NCBI GenBank assembly: GCA_016207625.1
Contig: JACQPF010000242.1
Coordinates: forward strand, 1 to 14,120
Reading direction: 5' to 3'
DNA: 14,120 bases
DNA from: Elusimicrobiota bacterium
GTDB taxonomy: Bacteria; Elusimicrobiota; Elusimicrobia; FEN-1173
Shown here: positions 6,482 to 14,032 of the stretch, one piece after another
Layout of the letters: each line of letters begins with the position of its first letter
Numbering within the stretch: position 1 is the first letter of the stretch
Program-made: the position numbers and the translations under genes
The notes under the pieces: model-generated
Told to the model about the DNA's origin: nothing
The model's database searches: none
The model's input: the letters and a program-made list of their open reading frames with translations, nothing else

Positions 6482-6997
6482 ATGAACCAACCCGATGTGC
6501 CGCAAGATGTGAGACGAGTGGTTTTGGTGAGCCGTTATTCCACCCCTTTGGCGATCCTCTTGGTGGTCATCGGCGTTGTGGCGTCCCAGCCGGTGGGGCA
6601 CGTGAAAGCCGCTAGCCTCGGCCTGTTGGCGTTCAGCGTCCTCTTCAACATCCTTTACGTGCGCGTGGTGAAGAACCTTTCGACGGTGAAGCCCTGGATG
6701 AGCCTGGTGCGCAGGTTGGTGAACCTCGGGGTCAACGTGGCCTTGGTGTACCTGCTGGGCGCGTATTGGCCGATCCTTTGGTTCCTGCTGGCCCTCACGC
6801 CCATCGCCACGGCCATTTATGACACGCGGGGAAAAACGGTCCTTGTCGCCGTGGGCGTTTCCATCATCCTTTTTCTGATCCAGGCGTCAAAGGAGATCAG
6901 CACCGTCATCGATTGGGGGCAGCAAGCCGCGGCCTCCGCCTGCATCATTTTTTTAAGCCTCATGATCAACGATTTGGTGGACTCCCGCCGCGGTTGA
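6482..6997 (+). CDS. Six-helix integral membrane protein of unknown function
   Basis: A 171-residue protein, almost entirely hydrophobic, with predicted helices at about 20-37, 43-61, 79-94, 97-113, 119-135 and 147-164. The N-terminus and the tail (LVDSRRG) are polar and basic. The layout resembles the membrane sensor region of some histidine kinases, in which a kinase domain would follow the sixth helix, but here the protein stops. It could be a detached sensor-type module, a truncated kinase or an unrelated small membrane protein; I cannot name a family. The start is well supported by AGGAG (6472-6476) five bases before ATG 6482, overlapping the pilin stop codon, which indicates co-expression with the pilin gene. 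TGA 6995-6997 lies in the same frame as the following porin-like gene. Confidence 0.72.
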   Translation: MNQPDVPQDVRRVVLVSRYSTPLAILLVVIGVVASQPVGHVKAASLGLLAFSVLFNILYVRVVKNLSTVKPWMSLVRRLVNLGVNVALVYLLGAYWPILWFLLALTPIATAIYDTRGKTVLVAVGVSIILFLIQASKEISTVIDWGQQAAASACIIFLSLMINDLVDSRRG

Positions 6998-7027
6998 AAA
7001 CGCGTCTTTCTCGACGTAAACTTATGT

Positions 7028-8356
7028 GTGCTCATAACAGGGCGGCGGTTGAGATGGGCGGCCCTTTTGTTGGGGGGCGTGGCCGCCTTCGGGTTGCGGG
7101 ACAGGGCCTGGGGGCAAGAAGAGCCTTTTGCGGCCCAAAACGTTGCGCATGCGTTAAGCGGCTGGCGGTGGGGCGGGGCGCTGAGCCTGAACTACCGCAA
7201 CATCGGCGCCAAGCCCATTGAAATCGAAATTGAAAACCAGGTCCAATTAACGGACATCTTTTTCCGCGTGACGGGGCCCGTCATGAAGGATACGCCCTTC
7301 CTCGTGGAGTTCGCCCTGGACCCCAACGGCCACATGGCCCTTTACCGCCTGGCCGTCAAATCCCTCAACCTCCGCCGCGTGGAAATGGAGTTCGGGCGCT
7401 TCCTCGTTCCCTTCGGGCGCATCAACGAACTGTACCGGCCGGACCTGTATCCCCTCATCACGAAACCCTTGCTCTATGCCTCCCCCGGGCTGGACTTCGT
7501 GTCCCGCGTGAGCTACCCGCACCCGCAGTTCTCATCGGGCTATGTGGACACAGGCGTCCGCGCCACCTACACGCCCCACGCCGAGCCGGTGTGGTTTCCC
7601 CGGCGGCTCACCCTCTTCATGGTGAACGGCCTGCAGGAATCGCCCATCCGGGGGCGCCGCCCGCCGGATTCCCGCACGTTCAACATCCTGGATTCCGTCA
7701 ACGGGACGGACCTGGACTGGGGCCACGAGGTGAACAATTTATCGGACAACAACGACACCAAGAATCCCGGGCTTCGCGTTAATTGGGATTACGGCGACGT
7801 CGCCTACCCCAGCCCCTTCTCCCGGGCGGCGTTCGTGAACGGGGTCTCCTTCGGCTTGTCCGGCATGATCGGCAAATACGACATTGAAGACCGCCTCTCC
7901 AACTGGGTGTGGGGGGCGGACCTTGGACTCCGCCGGGCGGAGTACCGCCTCACCGCCGAGTTCATCTCCGGACAAGTGCAGGCCAAGTGGCCCAAGTTCG
8001 GCACCACAACCTCCACCGCGGCCGCGACGTCCCCGTCCCTCGCCAAGGACCGCTACATCACCTCGGGCTACACCCTTCAATTGGAGTTCCCGTTCCCGGA
8101 GTTTCCGTTGTCCGAACAAACCATCGCCATTTTCCGCGTGGAATCCATGCAGCGCCGCGGCCCCGCGCTCAACCGGAACGGTGAAGTGCTGGACGGCCTG
8201 CCCATCATCGAGTCGCAGGTGCACAAATACTCCGGCGGATTCAATAGCCGGATGAACCCCTTTTTCAGCATCAAGCTTGAGTACGGCCATTGGACGTTCG
8301 GCTCGGACTACCGGCGCATCTACCAAGTCCTCATCGCCGGCGTCATGTCGTTTTAG
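7028..8356 (+). CDS. Porin-like outer-membrane beta-barrel protein
   Basis: A 442-residue protein. The N-terminus (GRRLRWAALLLGGVAAFGLR, then DRAWGQ) is a signal peptide with a probable cut near residue 29. The mature part reads as a porin: amphipathic strands, an early conserved-looking stretch (IEIENQVQLTDIFFRVTGPV), then EFGRFLVPFGRINELYRPDL (121-140), a pattern seen in OprP/OprO-type and related porins, and a C-terminal phenylalanine (AGVMSF). Its substrate cannot be read from the sequence. Translation start is uncertain. The first usable codon is GTG 7028 with no good Shine-Dalgarno, and TTG 7049 would give a shorter signal peptide. No in-frame ATG exists between the upstream stop and the signal sequence. 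The gene sits 30 bases after the membrane-protein gene and shares its reading frame. Confidence 0.8.
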   Translation: MLITGRRLRWAALLLGGVAAFGLRDRAWGQEEPFAAQNVAHALSGWRWGGALSLNYRNIGAKPIEIEIENQVQLTDIFFRVTGPVMKDTPFLVEFALDPNGHMALYRLAVKSLNLRRVEMEFGRFLVPFGRINELYRPDLYPLITKPLLYASPGLDFVSRVSYPHPQFSSGYVDTGVRATYTPHAEPVWFPRRLTLFMVNGLQESPIRGRRPPDSRTFNILDSVNGTDLDWGHEVNNLSDNNDTKNPGLRVNWDYGDVAYPSPFSRAAFVNGVSFGLSGMIGKYDIEDRLSNWVWGADLGLRRAEYRLTAEFISGQVQAKWPKFGTTTSTAAATSPSLAKDRYITSGYTLQLEFPFPEFPLSEQTIAIFRVESMQRRGPALNRNGEVLDGLPIIESQVHKYSGGFNSRMNPFFSIKLEYGHWTFGSDYRRIYQVLIAGVMSF

Positions 8357-8360
8357 GAGG
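8355..8360 (+). promoter_or_regulatory. Consensus Shine-Dalgarno overlapping the porin stop codon
   Basis: AGGAGG at 8355-8360 shares two bases with the TAG stop of the porin-like gene (8354-8356) and lies 8 bases before ATG 8369. It fixes the start of the small exported protein and implies co-translation with the porin. Confidence 0.75.
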
Positions 8361-8368
8361 AATAATTT

Positions 8369-8881
8369 ATGAAAAAACTCTTGTCTCAAATCGGATGCAT
8401 GATTTTGCTTGTCGCGTTTGCGGCGCCTTGCGCGGGGGCGGCCAGTTGGGAGGACGAGAAAGAGGAATGGAAGAAGTTCTCCAGCACGCGGTTCTACAAG
8501 GACCCCGGCTATGCGGCGAAGCTTTCCTTGGCCTTCCTGCCGGTGGACAACGGGCACTTCTACGTGGGCGAGGTGGGGAAGGGGGTTTGGTTTTCCGTCG
8601 GAGAAACGGTGGCCCTGGCCGCGGTGGCGGTGCCGTTCTTTAACTCGCAATCCCGCGCGAAAGAGGAAAAGGATCCTCTGTGGTCCACCGGGATGATCGC
8701 CACGGCGGCGTTCGGCGGGGTGAGCTACATCGCGTTAAAGGTGTGGTCCGCCTTCGATGCGGCCGAAGGCGCCCGGCGCTACAACAAACAGCAGGAAGAA
8801 TATTTCAAAGACAAAGAGCAGGGCGTCCGCCTGCAGTTGACCCCTTCCGGAGTCCGTTTCGTCAAAACCTGGGGAAAATAA
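8369..8881 (+). CDS. Small exported or membrane protein of unknown function
   Basis: A 170-residue protein with a signal peptide (MKKLLSQIGC, a hydrophobic core, likely cut after CAGA). A charged stretch follows (WEDEKEEWKKF, about 26-36), then two hydrophobic segments: KGVWFSVGETVALAAVAVPF (about 71-90) and a second at about 108-126 (MIATAAFGGVSYIALKVWSA). The segment LSLAFLPVDNGHFYVGEVGKG (split across about 51-71) and the later FDAAEGARRYNKQQEEYF recall small DUF5683-like proteins, in which a '(P)...G.FY.G...KG' turn precedes a helix. I regard that as a resemblance only. The tail is amphipathic and ends VRFVKTWGK. It is the last gene of the plus-strand envelope run. Its stop is only 3 bases from that of the convergent acyl-CoA dehydrogenase gene. 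Confidence 0.7.
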   Translation: MKKLLSQIGCMILLVAFAAPCAGAASWEDEKEEWKKFSSTRFYKDPGYAAKLSLAFLPVDNGHFYVGEVGKGVWFSVGETVALAAVAVPFFNSQSRAKEEKDPLWSTGMIATAAFGGVSYIALKVWSAFDAAEGARRYNKQQEEYFKDKEQGVRLQLTPSGVRFVKTWGK

Positions 8882-8884
8882 TTT

Positions 8885-10747
8885 CTACTTGATGATGTCG
8901 TTCTCCAGCCACTCGTATTGGCCCGCCATGAACTTTTTGGCCATCGACGTGGCGAGCTTGTCCTCGTTGCAGCACAAGTCCGCAAACAATCGTTCCACCC
9001 GCGTTTTCGCCTGCCGGCAATAAAGGTCCGCCAGCTCGACGGGGGATTCCCCGATTCCGTTGCCCTGCTTCACAAGGCTGAGCGCATAGGAGCACGTGGA
9101 GGAGATCACGAAAAGCTCCGTGCCGATGTCCACGAAGCGGCTTAAGAGATTCTGTTTAGATTCCATTTTCTGCTGATAGATCATCATTTTATGGAAGATC
9201 GTCCGGGCCAGGCGCTTGGTGGTTTTGTTGACGAACTTCACATGCCCTTGAAGAACCTCGGGCAGATCGCCCACTCCGGCGGGAGCCGGGCTCGGCAGCC
9301 ACATTTTGGGATACCACACCAAATAATGAAGCCCCGCGGAAACGGCGGCCTTGAGTTTCGCGCCGATGGAAGCTTTGGGGTTCAACATCGCCATGATCCG
9401 CCTCAAGTGCGGGTCCAGCGCTTCCCGCGCGATGAAGAGCCGCATGATCTGGCTCGTGCCTTCAATAATCAGGTTCACCCGGGCGTCCCGGAACATGCGT
9501 TCCACGGCGTAGCCCGCCTCGCCGCGCCCTTTGAGGGAGGGGCTGGTTTCAAACCCGCGCCCGCCGCGGATCTGGAAGATGTCGTCAATCACCCGCCAGC
9601 TCGCTTCCGTGCAGAACAGCTTGGCGATGGCGGCTTCCAGGCGGATGTCCAGTTTCTTAGCCGCCGCCATGTGGGAGCTCAGCCAGGTCACCGCGTCCAT
9701 GGCGAACGTGGTGGCGGCGGCGTTGGCGAGCTTCGTGGCCACGGCCTGGTGCTCGCCGATCGGCACGCCCCATTGTTTCCTCTCGTTGGCCCAGCGGCGG
9801 GCCACCATGAGACCCCATTTGCACATGCCCGTTACGGCCGCCGGCACGGTGAGCCGCCCCGTGTTCAGCGTGCTGAACGCCAGCTTCAATCCCTGGCCTT
9901 CTCCCAGCACCAGGTTTTCCTTGGGCACCTTCACGTCCTTGAACTTCAACACGCCCAGGTTCACGCCGTGCAGCCCCATGAAGCTGCAGCGATAGGCCAC
10001 TTCGAAGCCGGGCGTCTTGGTCTCCACGATGAAAGCGGTGATCTGTTTCTTTTCTTTGCCCTTCTCGATCTTGGGTGGGGTTTGGCACATCACCACGAGC
10101 ACGTCGGCGATGTTCCCGTTGGAGCACCAAAGCTTCTCCCCGTTGATGATGTAGTGCTTCCCGTCTTCCGTCGGGATCGCGGTCGTTTTCATCGTGCGGG
10201 GGTCGGATCCGGCGCCCGGTTCGGTGAGCGCGAAGCCGCTCACGGCGCCCTTGCGGAAGAGGGGGAGATACTTCTTTTTCTGCTCCTCCGTGCCGAAGAG
10301 GCCCAAGGGCAAAGGCACGCCAATGCTCTGGTGCGCCGAGAGGAGCACCGCGGTTGAGCCGCAATAGCTGGCCACCATGTGCACGGCCCGGTTGTAGTTC
10401 ACCTGGCTGAGGCCCATGCCGTCGTATTCTTTCGGGATTTTCATGGCCATGGCGCCCATGTCCGCCAGGCCTTTAATGACCGAGGCGGGAATCTCACCGG
10501 TTTTGTCCACTTCGTCGGGGTCGAGGTTGGCCGTGAGGTACGCTTTCAGGCGCTCCATGTACTCGGTGCCGATCTTCTTGTCTTCTTCCGATTGCTGAGG
10601 AAAGGGATGCACAAATTCCCACGGCAGTTTGCCATGGAACAGTTCGCGCACAAAACTGGGGTAATTCCATTCGGCTTCCCGGGAAGCCTCCGCCAATTCC
10701 AACGAGTCCCGTTTCTCCTGGCTGATGCCTTTTTGGTACATATCCAT
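8885..10747 (-). CDS. Acyl-CoA dehydrogenase, long-chain (VLCAD/ACAD9-like)
   Basis: A 620-residue FAD enzyme catalysing the first step of beta-oxidation, acyl-CoA to trans-2-enoyl-CoA, with electrons passed to ETF. The core shows GFALTEPGAGSDP (171-183), YIINGEKLWCSNG (199-211), the RKQWGVPIGEHQAVATKLA region (323-341), FQIRGGRGFET (391-401) and RDARVNLIIEGTSQIMRLFI (420-439). E429 is the expected catalytic base. Ordinary acyl-CoA dehydrogenases have about 380-400 residues; the extra ~180 C-terminal residues match VLCAD and ACAD9, whose extension supports dimerisation and membrane association, implying long-chain substrates. The start at 10747 has AAGGAG (10760-10755) seven bases upstream; a second ATG two codons in is possible. 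It is the last gene of the operon, 13 bases after the FadJ-like gene. No ETF gene is in the window. Confidence 0.95.
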   Translation of the reverse strand: MDMYQKGISQEKRDSLELAEASREAEWNYPSFVRELFHGKLPWEFVHPFPQQSEEDKKIGTEYMERLKAYLTANLDPDEVDKTGEIPASVIKGLADMGAMAMKIPKEYDGMGLSQVNYNRAVHMVASYCGSTAVLLSAHQSIGVPLPLGLFGTEEQKKKYLPLFRKGAVSGFALTEPGAGSDPRTMKTTAIPTEDGKHYIINGEKLWCSNGNIADVLVVMCQTPPKIEKGKEKKQITAFIVETKTPGFEVAYRCSFMGLHGVNLGVLKFKDVKVPKENLVLGEGQGLKLAFSTLNTGRLTVPAAVTGMCKWGLMVARRWANERKQWGVPIGEHQAVATKLANAAATTFAMDAVTWLSSHMAAAKKLDIRLEAAIAKLFCTEASWRVIDDIFQIRGGRGFETSPSLKGRGEAGYAVERMFRDARVNLIIEGTSQIMRLFIAREALDPHLRRIMAMLNPKASIGAKLKAAVSAGLHYLVWYPKMWLPSPAPAGVGDLPEVLQGHVKFVNKTTKRLARTIFHKMMIYQQKMESKQNLLSRFVDIGTELFVISSTCSYALSLVKQGNGIGESPVELADLYCRQAKTRVERLFADLCCNEDKLATSMAKKFMAGQYEWLENDIIK

Positions 10748-10760
10748 GACGCGTCTCCTT

Positions 10761-12920
10761 TTAGCGGTAAAACCCTTTGCCGGTTTTGGCCAAATTCACT
10801 AAGTAACCGCACGGCGCGAACCGCGGCGAACCGGTCTTCTCTTTCATTTTTTCCAAGGCCTCCACGATCTTCGCGCCGCCGACGGTGTCGGCGTAGCGCA
10901 AAAGGCCTCCGCGGAACGGCGGAAAACCCGTGCCCATGATCATGCCGATGTCCACGTCCGAAGCCTCCCGGCAGATCTTCTCTTCCAAGCACAGGGCGGC
11001 CTCGTTCACCATTTTAAAGAGCATCCTCTGCAAAATTTCTTTGCCGCCCATGGCCGACTCCGGCCTCTGCGGCAAGAGGGTGTACACCCCGGGGTTCGGG
11101 CGGCGCTTTTTCCTCTCGTGGATGTAGAAGCCGCGCCCGGATTTCTTCCCCAGCCATCCGTGCTCGTGGATGGCCTTAAAGATATGGCTCACCTTCATCC
11201 TCTCGCCGAAATGCGCTTCCAGGAGCGCGGCCACTTTGTAGCCCACGTCCAGGCCGATCTCGTCCATCAGGATGAACGCCCCCATCGGCATCCCGAAATC
11301 CAGCAAGACGTCGTCGATCTTCTCGAAGCGCACGCCTTCCTCCAGGAGGAGCCCGGCTTCGTTCAGATACGGCAGCAGGATCCGGTTCACGAGGAACCCG
11401 CATTCGTCTTTCACCACGATCGGCGTTTTCCCGAGGGCTTTCGAAAACTCCACCAGCGTGGCGATCGTCTCGTCCGAGGTCTTCGCCGCGCGGATCACTT
11501 CCACCAAAGGCATCCGGTGCACGGGGTTGAAGTAGTGCATCCCCACGGCGCGCTCGGGCGCCGCGCCCAGCGCCTCCGCCATTTCCGTCACGGACAGGCA
11601 GGAGGTGTTGGAGGCGATGATCGCCCCCGGTTTCACCTGTGAGGCCACCTCTTTCCAAACGATCTTTTTGATTTTCATATCTTCCACCACGGCCTCGATC
11701 ACCAGGTCCGCGTTCGAAAAACCGCTGTAGTCGGCGGTGGGGGAAATCAGGCCCATCCCCAGCGCGGCTTGGTTGGGCCGCATGCGCCGTTTTTTGACGG
11801 CGCCGTAAAACACGTCCCAGGCTTGCCGGAGCCCGCGCCCGAGGGCCCCGAGGTTGATGTCTTTCATCCGCACGGGATGGCCCCGGTGGCTCAACAGCTG
11901 GGCGATGCCCCCGCCCATCACCCCCGCGCCCAAAACGGCGCATTTGCCGATGGGCCGGGGCGCGGCCTCCACCCATTTGGCTTTTTTGTATTTCTCCATC
12001 ATGTAGAAAACGGAAATCAGGTTCTTTGAGATCTCGCCGGAGGCCACCTGGCCGAAGGCCTTGGCCTCCCTTTGATAAGCCTCGTCAGAGGCGCCTCGCG
12101 CCCCGCGTGCCGCCGGATAGTTCCCGGCGACCGTTTCAAGCGCTTTCAGCACCGCGGGGTATTGGCCCTTAGTGTTCTTCCAGACGAACTTTTGCGTTTG
12201 GCTTTTTAAAAGGGCGCGGCCCAGCGGATTTTTGTCCAGGAAAACGTCACTGAAGCCTTTCAGCTTCGGCCCGTAATGCCGCCGCTTCCCCTTCATTTTC
12301 GAAAGGAGCTCCATCCCTTCCGTCAGAAGCCGCTGGGAGCTGGCCAGCCCGTCCACGAGCCCGATTTTCAGCGCCGCCTGGGCGGAGACGGGGTTTCCGG
12401 AGAGGATCATCTCCAGGCCTTTGCGCAGGCCCACCAGGCGCGGAAGCCTCACCGTGCCCCCGAAGCCGGGGATCACCCCGAGCTTCACTTCCGGCAGCCC
12501 CATGCGCACTTTGTCGCTGTGCGCGGCCAAGCGGTAGTCGCAGGCCAGGGCCAGCTCCATGCCGCCGCCGAGGCAGGCCCCGTTGATCAAAGCCACCGAC
12601 GGGAGAGGGAGGTCCTCCAGCGCCGAAAATATTTTCTGGCCCGCCCGCGCTTTCTGCTCGGCTTCGGCCGGAGAGGAGATCTTCTCGATTTCCTTGATGT
12701 CCGCCCCCGCGATAAAAATGTCGGGTTTCTGGCTGAGGAGGACCAAACCTTTCAACGCCTTTCCTTCGCTGTCTTGCCGGGCGCGCAGTTGCGCCAAAAT
12801 TCCTTCCAGCTCTGCCATGCTCTCGCTGGAGAGAACGTTGACTTTCGAGTCCGGCTGGTCGAATTCAACAACGGCGAAACCGTTTTCAAATCGGAGTTTG
12901 AGGTTATGTGTCATGGCCAT
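10761..12920 (-). CDS. fadJ: Bifunctional enoyl-CoA hydratase / 3-hydroxyacyl-CoA dehydrogenase
   Basis: A 719-residue trifunctional-complex alpha subunit catalysing the second and third steps of beta-oxidation. The crotonase domain (about 1-190) has the oxyanion element IFIAGADIKEI, GACLGGGMELALACDYR (E122) and RMGLPEVKLGVIPGFGG (E144), the two catalytic glutamates. A linker leads to the NAD-binding domain with VLGAGVMGGGIA (329-340) and GMHYFNPVHRMPLVEVI (catalytic H462), then the C-terminal dimerisation domains, ending in a GFPPFRGG region. Segments such as NTKGQYPAVLKALE and YQREAKAFGQ match FadJ/HADHA better than FadB. The partner thiolase being FadI-like agrees. ATG 12920 overlaps the thiolase stop (TGATG), implying coupling. 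ATG 12914, with AAAGG at a better distance, would shorten it by two residues. The enzyme looks intact. Confidence 0.94.
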   Translation of the reverse strand: MAMTHNLKLRFENGFAVVEFDQPDSKVNVLSSESMAELEGILAQLRARQDSEGKALKGLVLLSQKPDIFIAGADIKEIEKISSPAEAEQKARAGQKIFSALEDLPLPSVALINGACLGGGMELALACDYRLAAHSDKVRMGLPEVKLGVIPGFGGTVRLPRLVGLRKGLEMILSGNPVSAQAALKIGLVDGLASSQRLLTEGMELLSKMKGKRRHYGPKLKGFSDVFLDKNPLGRALLKSQTQKFVWKNTKGQYPAVLKALETVAGNYPAARGARGASDEAYQREAKAFGQVASGEISKNLISVFYMMEKYKKAKWVEAAPRPIGKCAVLGAGVMGGGIAQLLSHRGHPVRMKDINLGALGRGLRQAWDVFYGAVKKRRMRPNQAALGMGLISPTADYSGFSNADLVIEAVVEDMKIKKIVWKEVASQVKPGAIIASNTSCLSVTEMAEALGAAPERAVGMHYFNPVHRMPLVEVIRAAKTSDETIATLVEFSKALGKTPIVVKDECGFLVNRILLPYLNEAGLLLEEGVRFEKIDDVLLDFGMPMGAFILMDEIGLDVGYKVAALLEAHFGERMKVSHIFKAIHEHGWLGKKSGRGFYIHERKKRRPNPGVYTLLPQRPESAMGGKEILQRMLFKMVNEAALCLEEKICREASDVDIGMIMGTGFPPFRGGLLRYADTVGGAKIVEALEKMKEKTGSPRFAPCGYLVNLAKTGKGFYR

Positions 12921-14032
12921 CACCTTTCCAGAAGGACGGCCGCGCCCTGGCCGCCCCCGATGCAAAGGGAAATCAGGCCCAGGCGGAGGTTCCTTCGCTT
13001 CATCTCCCGCAGCAGCGTGAGGATCAGCCGGTTGCCCGTCGTGCCGACGGGGTGGCCGAGGGCGATGGAACCGCCGTTCACGTTCAGGATGTCCCGGTTG
13101 ATCTTGCCGACGCCGTCCTTTTCCATCTGCCGCTCACAGGCGATCACTTGCGCGGCGAAAGCCTCGTTGATCTCCAGAAGTTCGATGTCTTTCAGTTTCA
13201 AATCCGTTTTTTTCAGCAGCTCGGCGATGGCGTAGGCCGGGCCGATGCCCATCCGGCTGGGGTCGACGCCGACGTAGGTGTAGGCGCGCAAATACCCGAG
13301 GGGGGTATACCCCATCGACTTGGCCAGCTCCTCTTTCATCATGAGGAGCGCGCAGGCCCCGTCGGTCACCTGGCAGGAGTTCCCCACGGTCACCGTGCCG
13401 GTGGCGCGGTCGAAATAGGGCCGCATCTTGGCCAGGTCTTCCAGGGAGAGGTTCTCCCGCACGCCGTTGTCCTCGGTCACCGCCTTTTCGAATTTGGGCG
13501 GCACATGCACGGGCACGATTTCTTCTTTCAGCTTCGCCCGGGCCGCCTGGACGCGCTTGTGGCTGGTGAGGGCGAACTCGTCCTGCTCCGCGCGGGTGAG
13601 GCCGTATTCTTTCGCCAGCACCTCGGCGGTCTGCCCCATGTTGAGCCCGCACGTGGGGTCCGACAAGCCGAGCGTCAAACCGACCTCGGGCTTCAAGAGG
13701 TGGCGGGGGCGGAATTTCAGGAAGCAGGCCAGTTTCTCGGTGAGGGTCCTGGCCTTGGAGAGTTGAAGGAAAATCTTCGTCGCCTCGCGGTTGTAGAAGA
13801 GGGGGATGTTGGACATGGATTCCGTTCCCCCGGCGATCACGACCTCGTCCAGCCCCGCCTGGATTTTCTCCGCCGCGCTCGTGGCCGACTCGATGCCGGA
13901 GGCGCAGTTGCGCGAAAGTGTATAGGCGCGCTTTTCCTTGGGGATGCCGACCAAAAGGGAGATCACCCGGGCCACGTTGCTCGCCTCCGGCGGCTGGGCC
14001 ACCTCGCCGAAGATCACTTCGTCCACCCGCAT
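12920..14032 (-). CDS. fadI: Acetyl-CoA acyltransferase (thiolase), N-terminally interrupted
   Basis: This frame encodes most of a 3-ketoacyl-CoA thiolase, the last step of beta-oxidation. Seen here are the nucleophile C43 (LSRNCASGIES), INEAFAAQV, the histidine loop NGGSIALGHPVG (H327) and the second catalytic cysteine C357 (CIGGGQG). The segment LSKARTLTEKLACFLKFRP occurs in FadI and mitochondrial trifunctional beta subunits but not FadA, and may contact the membrane. In intact thiolases the nucleophile is near residue 90. Here about 45-50 residues are missing because an in-frame TAA (14048-14050) separates this frame from the rest of the N-terminus. ATG 14032 is only the first available start after that stop, with no Shine-Dalgarno. 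A product from it would lack the first strand and helices of the fold and is probably inactive. The stop TGA overlaps the fadJ start. Confidence 0.85.
   Translation of the reverse strand: MRVDEVIFGEVAQPPEASNVARVISLLVGIPKEKRAYTLSRNCASGIESATSAAEKIQAGLDEVVIAGGTESMSNIPLFYNREATKIFLQLSKARTLTEKLACFLKFRPRHLLKPEVGLTLGLSDPTCGLNMGQTAEVLAKEYGLTRAEQDEFALTSHKRVQAARAKLKEEIVPVHVPPKFEKAVTEDNGVRENLSLEDLAKMRPYFDRATGTVTVGNSCQVTDGACALLMMKEELAKSMGYTPLGYLRAYTYVGVDPSRMGIGPAYAIAELLKKTDLKLKDIELLEINEAFAAQVIACERQMEKDGVGKINRDILNVNGGSIALGHPVGTTGNRLILTLLREMKRRNLRLGLISLCIGGGQGAAVLLER

Noticed and set aside
9191..10357. 388-residue plus-strand open frame opposite the acyl-CoA dehydrogenase
   Set aside because: It has shadow composition (His, Gly, Arg and Pro rich, low complexity), no recognisable motif, and an obvious enzyme on the other strand.
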